Positions 55,088 to 64,000 of a stretch of DNA of 64,000 bases are shown piece after piece. The DNA is from Flectobacillus sp. BAB-3569 (lineage in GTDB: Bacteria; Bacteroidota; Bacteroidia; Cytophagales; Spirosomataceae): assembly GCF_002270355.1 (NCBI RefSeq), contig NZ_NJFZ01000019.1, positions 49 through 64,048 of the forward strand. The letters are read 5' to 3'. The position numbers and the translations under genes are program-made. Positions within the stretch are counted from its first letter, which is position 1. Every line of letters begins with the position of its first letter. The notes below the pieces were generated by a model. That model saw only the letters and a list, made by a program, of their open reading frames with translations, made no database searches and was not told the origin of the DNA.

Positions 55088-56594
55088 ATTTAGGAATAGA
55101 TTTAGGATCAAGTAATACTTTGGTTGCCACTCTTACAAAAGATAGAACACCAATAATCATACCTGATAACCTCGATAAAAATGCGGAAACCACGCCAAGC
55201 GCCATTATTATAGATAACAACAAGGTTATAGTGGGGAGTTTAGCAAAAATATTTATCAGGCATATCCAGATAAAAACCTTTATACCTTTTTCAAAAGACA
55301 TTTTGGATCTTATATTCCATTAGGACTTACGCAACAACAGCTTCCTATTTTTAGTGAAACATTAGCCTCAATCATGCTTAAAAAGGTGGTATATGATGCG
55401 AAACTCTTCATTAATGAGGACATTAACAAGATTGTTGTAACAGTACCTTCGCATTACAATGACCTACAACGTAGATCTGTTATAGAAGCAGCCAGACTTG
55501 CGAATGTTCAACTCACTTCCTTATTAGATGAACCTATTGCCGCCGCTTTGTATTATATCGGCGAAAATAACGCTTTAAACCAAGAGCTAATCCTGATTTA
55601 CGATTTAGGGGGCGGGACTTTCGATTTATCAGTCCTTACTAAAAATGGAGAACAAATTCACGTAGTAGCAAAAGGAGGAATCAATAATATTGGAGGAGAA
55701 GAATTTGATCAAATCATCATCAACAAGATAAAGCAAGTCTATTACAGAACCTTTGGTATTACTATCAAAGACTCTATTTATAACAATAATCTTCTCAAAA
55801 TATTAGCCGAAGAATGTAAAATAACCATCAATCAGACCAATCAAGGATTAGAAAAATGGTTCTACTTTGACAATCGATTCTTTAGAGTATATTTCGACAT
55901 AAAAGAATATAATACATTTGCCCTAGAAATCATTAGAAAAACGGAGGAATGTGTAAAAGATACACTGAAAAAATTGGGACTAAGTCTCCCAGACATCAAT
56001 CAAATTATTCTGATTGGTGGCGCTAGCAATAGTAAACTTCTCTATGAATATTGGCAAAAACAGATAAATACCGCATTCCAAAAAATTATCTATCACCAAC
56101 CGCTTACTAGTGTATCCAAAGGAGCTGCAATTTACGCAAATAGTTTCTCTAACGATCAGGAAGCATCTAAATCAAATCTTGATCTCAAAAATGTAAGTTC
56201 TTACAACATTGCCATCAAAACAAAAGAGTCTAGAGAACCTGAATTAATCATTCATAAAAATACACCATTGCCAGTATCAGGTAAAAAAATCTATGCTTTG
56301 GATACAAGAGCTAGAAGAACCGAACTTGAGCTATGCCAATACCTTGACTCTAAAGAATTTACTCAGCCTTTAGGCATAATTTCAATAGAAAACTCTTCCA
56401 TAAGTAGAGAATCTAGTATTGAATTAGTCATTGAGAATAAAGTTGATGGAACTGTAGGAATAAAAATCTTTAACCCCCATTCAGGAGCACCACTAAAGTT
56501 TGATTTCATTAATAATGATTCAGAGGCAAAATATGACTTCGTTCAGCAAAAATCACTTATTGACTCACTATTTATCAATAACCTTGTTGACTAA
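55084..56594 (+). pseudogene. Hsp70/DnaK-like ATPase, frameshifted at an A5 run
   Basis: The first part reads MNLGIDLGSSNTLVATLTKD, the phosphate-1 loop of Hsp70, but goes out of frame at the A5 run 55245-55249 and stops at 55323. Adding one A restores NIYQAYPDKNLYTFFKRHFG and joins the rest: DEPIAAALYYIG, YDLGGGTFDLSVL (phosphate 2), LIGGASNSKLL (adenosine). The repaired protein is ~503 residues: full nucleotide-binding domain, a beta substrate-binding-like domain, and no helical lid. Without a grpE or dnaJ nearby, it is more likely a dedicated chaperone or switch for this cluster than the housekeeping DnaK. Confidence 0.82.
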
Positions 56595-56606
56595 AATTTA
56601 AAAATA

Positions 56607-57239
56607 ATGGTAAAATCTTTACTTATTCTCCAAGTTATCTGGCTAATGTACTTTCCCTCATTAGGTCAGTCGCTACCTACTATAGAAAGTAACAGTAAAG
56701 TGACAAAAACTAAGACTGAAAAAAAGGCAAAGCCCTTAAAAGATCTAACACCTCCCAAAATTCACTCAATTGGGAAGCAGATAGATGGGTATTATGAGTA
56801 TTATACCTTAGATGAAGGACACCTTTATTCGGGTCTCTTGAAAAATGGTAAACCAAACGGATACGCGTTTATCTATTCGAAACTAGATACCTCTATAATC
56901 TTCGAGGGGCAAATAAATGATCAGGATGATATTTCTCGAAAAATAGAAGAAAATACAAAAGGGTATGAATATTACTTGGAAAAGGGTGAATCCGCCTTGA
57001 AGCAAGACCATAAACCTGTAGCGATAAATTCATTTAAAAAAGTTAAAACATTACTAGGAAACAAGGTATCTCAAAATACAAAGTGTAAAGAAATCATCAC
57101 ATCAGCCATTTCAAATGGAGATAAGTTTGCAGGAGTAGACGAATATAAAACTGCCCTTAGCTGGTATTTAATAGCACAATCCCTAGATAATAGTAAGGCA
57201 CTTCAAAATAAAATAAATCAATGTAAATCAAAGCTTTGA
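56607..57239 (+). CDS. Exported MORN/TPR-like small protein
   Basis: A 210-residue protein with signal peptide (MVKSLLILQVIWLMYFPSLGQ). Residues ~60-95 contain a MORN-type unit (GHLYSGLLKNGKPNGYAFIYS) and ~110-205 form two or three TPR-like helix pairs (YYLEKGESALKQDHKPVAINSFKKV; YKTALSWYLIAQSLDNSKAL). No catalytic motif. It is probably an adaptor in the periplasm. It follows the Hsp70 gene by 12 bp. Confidence 0.7.
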   Translation: MVKSLLILQVIWLMYFPSLGQSLPTIESNSKVTKTKTEKKAKPLKDLTPPKIHSIGKQIDGYYEYYTLDEGHLYSGLLKNGKPNGYAFIYSKLDTSIIFEGQINDQDDISRKIEENTKGYEYYLEKGESALKQDHKPVAINSFKKVKTLLGNKVSQNTKCKEIITSAISNGDKFAGVDEYKTALSWYLIAQSLDNSKALQNKINQCKSKL

Positions 57240-57284
57240 TTGTTCATAATGGCATTTCAGCCACTAATAATTGAAAATATTGGT

Positions 57285-58379
57285 ATGAAAAATAAAAAAA
57301 CTCTTTCACTCTTTCTATTCATTATACTACTAACTACTAAGGTAAAAATGGTAGTTGCACAAGATTATATTTATACAAAAGATAATGAAGTCTATAGTGT
57401 CAAAATCACTCATTTCAACCCTACAAATATTGAGTATATTCTTGATAATTCAACATCAAAAACGACCAGAGCTCTTAGTGAAATAGCTTTAGTCATCAAT
57501 GATAGAGGATATATTATTTTACCCGAGGAATTAGAGTCTGAAAATCGAGAAATATTTATTAATGAATATCAGAACATAAAAAGAATTAGTGAGAAATACG
57601 ATATAATCCTTTACAAACAACCTCTCGAATCCGTTAGGTGTAATATTAGTTATGAATCTAACGAAATCGTTAATTTCAAAACCATAAAATCGGGAGATAG
57701 TCAAACAGAAAATAAAAAAGATTTATTGTTCATTCTCTACACCAATGGAAAGCATAGTTTTTTTGCTTCACCCACCTCTATTTCATTGTCTACACTAAAA
57801 AAGAAGCTACTTGAGAAGGCCGATATTAGCACAGCAACCACTCATACTACCACCACCCAAATCATTAAGCTGTCTAATGCTGAAATGGAGTCATACAGCA
57901 AAAAAGCTGAGTTAAAAGTAGATGGCTTTAGTAGTTTCTTAAACCTCATTGCAAACAAAGAATTGTCATCAGAGGAAAAAGATAAGGTGATCGAACAAGC
58001 TACAAAACTATTTACCCCTGGTGCAACCATACAGGTGTCATTCCGCAAGCCCGACGGTACAGTATCAGTGGCAACACGAAAAATTGAAGAGTATTTGAAG
58101 AAGTTAAAGCTATCTAAATTTAGTAGTGTTAAAATAGAATGGTCTGATATTCAATATATAGGAGATTTAAAACAAGAGGCAGATGGCAATTATTATGGTA
58201 CTATCACAGGAGAGCAACGATTTTCTGGATATAATAAAAATGGTAAGATTTCTTACAGTGATATTGTAAAAAAGGATGTTAAAGTAATGATTACGACCTA
58301 TAATAAAACAATTGACGCAGTAGAAAAACGTCAATGGGAGGTCTTTCTAGGTAATATTGGAATTGTAGAAAACAAATAA
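57285..58379 (+). CDS. Exported protein of unknown function
   Basis: A 364-residue protein; ATG 57285 gives the signal peptide MKNKKTLSLFLFIILLTTKVKMVVAQ, which decides the start. It opens DYIYTKDNEVYSVKITHFNPTNIEYILDNS, a beta-rich segment common in secreted Bacteroidota proteins, and ends in a beta domain (VSFRKPDGTVSVATRKIEEYLKKL). I do not recognise a family and see no enzyme motif. Conserved position inside the cluster is the main clue. Confidence 0.7.
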   Translation: MKNKKTLSLFLFIILLTTKVKMVVAQDYIYTKDNEVYSVKITHFNPTNIEYILDNSTSKTTRALSEIALVINDRGYIILPEELESENREIFINEYQNIKRISEKYDIILYKQPLESVRCNISYESNEIVNFKTIKSGDSQTENKKDLLFILYTNGKHSFFASPTSISLSTLKKKLLEKADISTATTHTTTTQIIKLSNAEMESYSKKAELKVDGFSSFLNLIANKELSSEEKDKVIEQATKLFTPGATIQVSFRKPDGTVSVATRKIEEYLKKLKLSKFSSVKIEWSDIQYIGDLKQEADGNYYGTITGEQRFSGYNKNGKISYSDIVKKDVKVMITTYNKTIDAVEKRQWEVFLGNIGIVENK

Positions 58380-58447
58380 TCTAGCAGTTAATTATCAGAT
58401 CATTTACTCATTTTTAGCAAAAATTTAGGGTTAGAATCGAACGCAAT

Positions 58448-61306
58448 ATGAAAAAATTATACCACGCATTACTACTAATAATCATTTACCTTAGCTCAAC
58501 AGCAACTATTGTTTCTCAAACTATTACCCAAAAAGAAAGCGAGGAAATCAAACTTTCTGCCAAGAGAAAAATTCAAAATGGATTTAAAGACTTACTAAAC
58601 TTTATCACAGATGAATCAATTGGTGATGCCGAAAAGCTAGCGACTATAAAGGATAGTTATTCAAATAGCAATATTCAAGTCTTTTACAATAGTCAGACTA
58701 TTTTAGAAGATGATATTAATCCCAACTATTACAATGGAAACAACATTCACGATCTTAATGTAGAAAAATACCTAAACGCTTTAGATATTCTCTACACCAA
58801 AAGTATCGAGAGCTCAATAGAAATAAACATCTTGAGTGTTTCAAACGTAAAACAGGTAGGAGGTACAATGTTTATTAAAGTATATTTTGAATGTCTGTTT
58901 AAAAATTCACATAGAACAATAAAAGTTGCCTATAAAAAGAATGATAGAGTTGCCGAACTAAAGGTTGAACATATAGGTAAAAAGTGGATAACCAACATCA
59001 CTCGTGTAGCATTCGGAAAAGTTAATGATGAAACAGGTAAAAATGATCTTGCCATAACACAGGTAGTCGAATCTGCCACCAATCAACCTAAAGAATCAGA
59101 AGTCATTCAAACCAACGAATCTCAAAAAGACGTCAATGAATTTAATCGTTTATTGGCAGATGCTGACGATGCCTTCAAGGCCAAAGAATATGATATTGCA
59201 CTACAGGCATACTCTGAAGTTCTAAAAAAGGACAGAGACGAATACGGTAAATCATTCTATATCAAAAAACAAATCTCTCTCTCGAAAAGAGAAATACAAA
59301 AAGAACAAGACCTAAAAAAACAAGAAGAGGAACGTCTAGCTCAAAAGCAAAAAGAGGACAATTACTTTAAAGTAATATTTGAAGCTAAAACTTTTGAGCG
59401 CAAACGATATTACGGAAAAGCTATTCAACAATACCAAGCAGCGTTTAGAATAATACCTGATTCAGCTATTCTATACCAGGAAACCATTAGAAATCTGAAT
59501 AAAGAACTAAGCCTAAAAACAGAAGCAGATGAAATGTTTTTAGCGGGAAACTTCAAAGAGCTGAAACGAAAATATGATGCCTATATCAAAAAAGATCAAT
59601 CCAACTCGGATTATTTCCTTGGCCGAGCAAAGTGCTCAATTCAACTAGGTGATTCTCCCAAAGCCATCCTTGAGGACTTGGACCAAGCGATTAGTCTTGA
59701 CTTTAGTAATACCTATGCTTTTAAAGTAAGAGCTGAGTTTTATACTTCTCAAAATAATATTCCAAAAGCCATTGCTGATTATACAAACTTTCTAAATATT
59801 GAGCATGATAGTGCATCTATCTATGCCATAAGAGCTACTTTAAAAACAAGAACTAACAATACCCAAGGAGCACTTGAAGATTATGAGAAAGCCATACAAT
59901 TGGATAAAAGAAACCCCAAATACTATTATGAACGAGGAATAATACATACGCAAAATAGCTCTTGGCAAAAAGCTATTACTGATCATACCGAGGCAATATC
60001 TATAGATCCAAAAATGGCTCAAGCCTATTACTACAGAGGAGAAGCTTATTACAATCTAAAAAAGTATAAGGAAGCTGGTCAAGATTTTTCCAGGGCGATT
60101 AGCCTACAAATTGATGATAATCTGGCTAATAATATTCGACAACATTCGGAGGAGTTTTTTCTAATCGGAGACAGAGCTCTTGAAAATAATGATATAGCAT
60201 TTGCCATATCAAGTTTTACCAACAGTGTTCTTATACTACCCTACAATTATAGATCGTGGTATAAGATTGGGGAATCATATCAAAAAGAAGGTAAACTACT
60301 TGAAGCAATAACAAACTACACAACTGCAATAAAATATAACGATTCTTATGATGATGCTTATTATGGACGCGGTTATGCAAAGTTTTATTTGAACAGATAT
60401 AAAGAGGCTCTTGAGGATTTCCACAAAGCCAACGAATTGGTAGGGAATTATTACAACGCTATATTTTACGAAGCTAGAACCCTCATGTTATTGAAAAATT
60501 TCAAATCAGCGATTTTACTATTTCAAAAAATTAAAATAGCAAAATCGACTATAGAAAAAAGTTACTCGAAAGATTTTTTTGCTAATACACATTTGTACTT
60601 GGGCATAGCAATGATTGAAGAAAAGTATATTGCAGAAGCTAGTACAGAACTAAGCTCGGCTATCAAGATAAACCCTTACTTGTCAGAAGCTTACTTTCAG
60701 AGAGGTCTAGTATATCTACAATTAAATAACTTGGAGTCTGCATTGAGTGACCTCAATCAAACAATCACGCTTGGACCAAACAATAGCCAGAAAGAAATGG
60801 CAATAGGTAACGCTTTGTATAATATGGAGAACTACAGCCAAGCTACCAATGCTTTCCAAGAATCTATTAATCTTGATACCCTGAAATCCAATTACTATGA
60901 AGCCCATAAAATGAAAGCTTACTGTTTCTTCAAACAAAATCAACATGCAGAGGCTGCCCAGACATTTGTTAAAGCAATAGAGTATAAATCTAAACAGGAC
61001 GATTCAAGCATTTATCGAGATTTGACAGTGAGCTATCTATTTGATGGTCAAAGCTCAAAAGCATTATCAGTCATTGAAAATGTACTTAAAACAGATCCAG
61101 AAAATGTAGAAATCAATTATCTATTAGTATGTTATTATGTACAAACTCAAAGTATGGAAATAGCCTTAAAAATTTTAGAGAAACTCTTCACTCTCAATGC
61201 AGTGGACAATAACTTCATAAAAAAGGATAGGTTAATTAATACCATAGATAGTAGCTTTAAAACTTCTAAGGACTATAAAGCTCTTTTAAAAAGAATCGCA
61301 AAATAG
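58448..61306 (+). CDS. Large exported TPR protein
   Basis: A 952-residue protein with signal peptide (MKKLYHALLLIIIYLSSTATIVSQ). Residues ~30-195 form an alpha+beta domain of unknown type (DLLNFITDESIGDAEKLATIKD ... TIKVAYKKNDRVAELKVEHIGKKW). From ~230 to ~940 there are at least 15 tetratricopeptide repeats, e.g. GALEDYEKAIQLDKRNPKYYYERG and AYYYRGEAYYNLKKYKEAGQDFSRAI. It is a protein-binding platform, presumably periplasmic. The spacing and order place it with the OmpA-like gene 25 bp downstream. Confidence 0.85.
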   Translation: MKKLYHALLLIIIYLSSTATIVSQTITQKESEEIKLSAKRKIQNGFKDLLNFITDESIGDAEKLATIKDSYSNSNIQVFYNSQTILEDDINPNYYNGNNIHDLNVEKYLNALDILYTKSIESSIEINILSVSNVKQVGGTMFIKVYFECLFKNSHRTIKVAYKKNDRVAELKVEHIGKKWITNITRVAFGKVNDETGKNDLAITQVVESATNQPKESEVIQTNESQKDVNEFNRLLADADDAFKAKEYDIALQAYSEVLKKDRDEYGKSFYIKKQISLSKREIQKEQDLKKQEEERLAQKQKEDNYFKVIFEAKTFERKRYYGKAIQQYQAAFRIIPDSAILYQETIRNLNKELSLKTEADEMFLAGNFKELKRKYDAYIKKDQSNSDYFLGRAKCSIQLGDSPKAILEDLDQAISLDFSNTYAFKVRAEFYTSQNNIPKAIADYTNFLNIEHDSASIYAIRATLKTRTNNTQGALEDYEKAIQLDKRNPKYYYERGIIHTQNSSWQKAITDHTEAISIDPKMAQAYYYRGEAYYNLKKYKEAGQDFSRAISLQIDDNLANNIRQHSEEFFLIGDRALENNDIAFAISSFTNSVLILPYNYRSWYKIGESYQKEGKLLEAITNYTTAIKYNDSYDDAYYGRGYAKFYLNRYKEALEDFHKANELVGNYYNAIFYEARTLMLLKNFKSAILLFQKIKIAKSTIEKSYSKDFFANTHLYLGIAMIEEKYIAEASTELSSAIKINPYLSEAYFQRGLVYLQLNNLESALSDLNQTITLGPNNSQKEMAIGNALYNMENYSQATNAFQESINLDTLKSNYYEAHKMKAYCFFKQNQHAEAAQTFVKAIEYKSKQDDSSIYRDLTVSYLFDGQSSKALSVIENVLKTDPENVEINYLLVCYYVQTQSMEIALKILEKLFTLNAVDNNFIKKDRLINTIDSSFKTSKDYKALLKRIAK

Positions 61307-61331
61307 ACATCTTCATAAACAACATATCATA

Positions 61332-62645
61332 GTGATTTTACGCTTGCTATCCATTTTACTTTTTCTGATATTCAATCATACAAATTTGGTCTTAGGTAGT
61401 CCTCTAGATATCAAAATAAGAGGACTACTTATTGATGCCATTACTACAAAATCAGTATCAGCAAATATCTATTGGGCTTATTCAAGTAATTCAACACTTA
61501 TTTGGAGTAATCCTACTTTTTCTGATGGGCATTTTGACATTAAATTAAAAGATAAAGCCATCAAGCTGAGAATTGAAGCAACGGGATATGAAAGTGTTAT
61601 AATAGATTTATCACTCGATAAATCAAAGACTGCTAATTTGTTTTTAAAGATTCCCTTACTTAAACAAACCACGCACCAACTCAATAAAATATTTTCTCAG
61701 TCAACGACCAAGTCAGATAAAACAAAAAAAACTACCGATAATAAACATCATAAAGTTACAAATATTGAATTTATAGCAGTTAATGGTCTTACACATGAGC
61801 CACTTGCAGCTACTTATAAGTTTGTACCTACAAATTTTTCAAAATCAGAACATTACACAACCAGCGTCGAAAATCCTCATTTAGCATTAACATTTAATGG
61901 AAATGATATATATGCGGTAGAAATCGCTGCTGATAATTTTCAAACTTTTTTAGGTAATCTTATCATTGATAATTTAGATAGTCGCACACATCATGATACT
62001 ATTTATTTAGCTAAAGAACTAGTTTTTCTGAATATAATAACTCAAAAAGTAGGAACTTTAGATGATATTTATATCTCAAAATATGGCTCGAAAGCACCAC
62101 ATTTATTTCAAAAATTAAGCTTTAGTCATGAAATAGCCTACGAAACCCTAGAAAAGAACGAAAGGTATCAATTATATATCATAAACGATAAAAAAGATAC
62201 TATTTCACATACTTTTCAAGCTACCCACAATATTTATCAAATCCTTAGCGACACACTTTCAAAATCTATAAATCATCCTAATCAAAATTACCATAAATCT
62301 ATTTTATACTTTGAAGCAAGTGATTTTCATCTCAAACCAGAGTCATATGATCATTTGAGAGAGGCCATCAAGAGAGCAAAATACCAAAAAGAATTATTAA
62401 TTGATATTTATGCTTACACTGATAATTTAGGCGAGTTTTATGCAAATCTGTACCTTTCTGAAATCAGGGCGATGTACATAAAAAATACGTTATCCGCCGA
62501 GGGAATATCAGATAAACGAATTAGATGTATACCTATGGGAAGCAAAAACCCTATCTCCAAGAATAAGGATGAAGCGTCTAGAAGTCAAAATAGGAGAGTA
62601 GAAATAATATTATACAATCCTACAATATCAAAAAATAGCAAATAG
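61332..62645 (+). CDS. OmpA-like peptidoglycan-binding protein
   Basis: A 437-residue exported protein; the start is GTG 61332, giving MILRLLSILLFLIFNHTNLVLG. Residues ~25-110 and ~145-220 are carboxypeptidase-regulatory-like beta domains (IRGLLIDAITTKSVSANIYW; VNGLTHEPLAATYKFVP). Residues ~320-435 are an OmpA C-terminal domain with LLIDIYAYTDNLGEFYANLYLSEIRAMYIKNTL and SRSQNRRVEI, which bind peptidoglycan. No beta-barrel is visible. It anchors the system to the cell wall. Last gene of the cluster. Confidence 0.85.
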   Translation: MILRLLSILLFLIFNHTNLVLGSPLDIKIRGLLIDAITTKSVSANIYWAYSSNSTLIWSNPTFSDGHFDIKLKDKAIKLRIEATGYESVIIDLSLDKSKTANLFLKIPLLKQTTHQLNKIFSQSTTKSDKTKKTTDNKHHKVTNIEFIAVNGLTHEPLAATYKFVPTNFSKSEHYTTSVENPHLALTFNGNDIYAVEIAADNFQTFLGNLIIDNLDSRTHHDTIYLAKELVFLNIITQKVGTLDDIYISKYGSKAPHLFQKLSFSHEIAYETLEKNERYQLYIINDKKDTISHTFQATHNIYQILSDTLSKSINHPNQNYHKSILYFEASDFHLKPESYDHLREAIKRAKYQKELLIDIYAYTDNLGEFYANLYLSEIRAMYIKNTLSAEGISDKRIRCIPMGSKNPISKNKDEASRSQNRRVEIILYNPTISKNSK

Positions 62646-62815
62646 AATATTCTATCATCATAACAACAGAATCCCTTAAAGATTTCGTCCAACCTCCCAA
62701 AACTCCGTAACCCATCATCATCCACCCATCTCGCCAGTCATCATTTTCTTTGTTATTGCTGGACAAAAATCAAACAATTTTCCTGCCTCAATCATTTATT
62801 AATCCCTCTTTAAAA

Positions 62816-64000
62816 ATGAAAAAATTCCTTTTTTACCTCCTTATTCTTATAAGTAATGCCTCCATCGCACAAGTCAGCAGAGATACTGAACTTTACCAAA
62901 GCATTATGAAAAAAGACAGTCTATTGTTTAATGTAGGCTTTAATACTTGCGATATTTCACAATTTGAGCGTTTGTTGAGTGACAAATTTGAGTTTTTCCA
63001 TGATGTCGACAGTATTTCGTATAAGCCTCAATTTTTACAAAATATCAAAAAAGGATTATGTAAAACTCCCGATACCTATCAATCTCGTCGAGCATTGGTA
63101 GAAGAAAGCACTGAGGTTTACCCATTGTACAAAAACAAAGTTTTGTATGGTGCTATCCAGCATGGCGTGCATAAATTTTATGAAAAAATAGCAGGAAAAG
63201 CAGAGCGCTTTGCCAGTACTGCCAAGTTTACGCATGTTTGGCTACTCGAAAATGGAGAATGGAAACTAGCTCGTGGACTCAGTTTTGACCATCAGCAAAA
63301 GGATATTCCTTTTCAAGCAGCCTCTACTTTTGACAATATTCCTGATATAGAAAAATGGTTACAAGAAAACAACGTTCCCACGCTGGGAATCGGCGTGATA
63401 AATGCTGGCAAAATTCAAGATATTAAGGTTTATGGAACACTGAAAAAAGGAGTTACAGCTCCCTACAATACTATTTTCAATGTTGCCTCTTTGACTAAAC
63501 CTGTCACAGCCATGGTCACGCTCAAACTCGTAAGCCAAGGAAAATGGAATTTGGACGAACCCATTTATAAATACTGGACAGACCCCGATGTTGCCAAAGA
63601 CCCAAATAGCAAAATTTTGACCACAAGACATTTACTGAGTCATCAAAGCGGATTTAAAAATTGGCGTTTTATTAATCCTGACAACAAACTTCATTTTGAT
63701 TTTAAGCCTGGAACCAAATATCATTATTCGGGTGAAGGATTTGAGTACTTGAAAAAAGCCCTAGAACATAAATTCCACAAAAGTCTGGAGCAATTGGCAC
63801 AAGAGCTTATTTTTACGCCTTTGCAAATGAACCAAACACAATTGGTTTGGAATAACAAAATTGATATTTCAAGATATGCAATCGGCTACAACAAAGAAGG
63901 CGAAGCTTATCCCATTGAAAAAAATACTAAAGCCAGTGCTGCCGATAACTTGCTTACGACGATTGAAGACTACAGCAAATTTATGCTAAGTATTATGAAA
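62816..64000 (+). CDS. Exported serine hydrolase (beta-lactamase fold), cut by window end
   Basis: Open from ATG 62816 to the window edge (395 codons). Signal peptide MKKFLFYLLILISNASIAQ. Residues ~25-165 form an NTF2-like/DUF4440 domain (FNTCDISQFERLLSDKFEFFHD; LENGEWKLARGLSFDH). From ~175 a class C beta-lactamase-like serine hydrolase begins, with the SxxK motif in NVASLTKPVTAM and the YxN-like YHYSGEG. It is probably an esterase or peptidase. The 3' end is missing. It is not clearly part of the upstream cluster (170-bp gap). Confidence 0.82.
   Translation, partial: MKKFLFYLLILISNASIAQVSRDTELYQSIMKKDSLLFNVGFNTCDISQFERLLSDKFEFFHDVDSISYKPQFLQNIKKGLCKTPDTYQSRRALVEESTEVYPLYKNKVLYGAIQHGVHKFYEKIAGKAERFASTAKFTHVWLLENGEWKLARGLSFDHQQKDIPFQAASTFDNIPDIEKWLQENNVPTLGIGVINAGKIQDIKVYGTLKKGVTAPYNTIFNVASLTKPVTAMVTLKLVSQGKWNLDEPIYKYWTDPDVAKDPNSKILTTRHLLSHQSGFKNWRFINPDNKLHFDFKPGTKYHYSGEGFEYLKKALEHKFHKSLEQLAQELIFTPLQMNQTQLVWNNKIDISRYAIGYNKEGEAYPIEKNTKASAADNLLTTIEDYSKFMLSIMK

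Noticed and set aside
45668-62645. Type VI secretion or tellurite-resistance (Ter) island
   Set aside because: Kinase, phosphatase and FHA are shared with such loci, but no Tss/Hcp/VgrG, TerD or vWA protein is found.
1-64000. tRNA, rRNA or prophage genes
   Set aside because: No cloverleaf-like or rRNA segment and no phage structural or integrase gene was seen; a covariance-model search would settle the RNA part.

Overview
The window looks like a chromosomal segment of a Bacteroidota bacterium, most likely of the Cytophagales (Spirosomaceae-like). The signs are a low G+C content, a SusD-type remnant, TAnnTTTG promoter cores, Bacteroidota-type glycosidases with N-terminal signal peptides ending in AQ, and GTAGAGACG-type palindromic repeats. 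The genus cannot be fixed from sequence alone.

Region 1 (1-4850) is the damaged edge of a carbohydrate locus. A truncated IS1182-like transposase lies against a scar in which the first 27 codons of an ECF sigma factor are joined out of frame to the last ~105 codons of a SusD protein. Then come a pectinesterase whose signal peptide is put out of frame by a T7 run, and a GH43 enzyme. Region 2 (5000-7780) holds a Crp/Fnr-type regulator and an mhqO/mhqD-like pair (ring-cleaving dioxygenase plus alpha/beta hydrolase), separated by ~470 bp of palindromic repeats.

Region 3 (7860-42670) is a large pectin / rhamnogalacturonan degradation locus. It encodes a GH106 rhamnosidase, two GH2 enzymes, a PL1-type pectate lyase, a beta-helix/DUF6298-like protein, a GH140 apiosidase-like protein, a DUF1537 acid-sugar kinase, an acetylesterase, a CE19-like esterase carrying an STN-like domain, an exported sugar-isomerase-like TIM barrel, a GH138-like enzyme, an (alpha/alpha)6 glycosidase, a sodium:solute symporter, two GH78 rhamnosidases and a GH28 polygalacturonase. 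GH140, GH106, GH78, CE19, GH28 and the GH138 candidate together resemble the known rhamnogalacturonan-II loci. There is no intact SusC/SusD pair here. Three promoters (13.8 kb minus, 14.25 kb plus, 29.4 kb plus) share two half-sites 21 bp apart, the second exactly 31 bp upstream of a TAnnTTTG core. This points to one regulator controlling three transcription units.

Region 4 (42670-45230) holds an M48 membrane peptidase flanked by paired palindromic repeats, and an Xre/ParS-RES toxin-antitoxin pair with a clear operator-like palindrome.

Region 5 (45400-62650) is the most novel part: an 11-gene, same-strand, tightly packed cluster. It encodes a PP2C phosphatase with a membrane anchor, a Ser/Thr kinase with a membrane segment and Sel1 repeats, two adjacent alanine-rich coiled-coil proteins built of 14-residue repeats, an FHA protein, a protein with a two-helix membrane hairpin, an Hsp70-like ATPase, and four exported proteins (MORN/TPR, unknown, large TPR, OmpA-like). 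I read it as a phospho-signalling and scaffold system reaching from the cytoplasm to the outer membrane, which I cannot match to a named system. Its kinase and Hsp70 genes each carry a one-base frameshift at an A run. The window ends in a truncated serine hydrolase gene.
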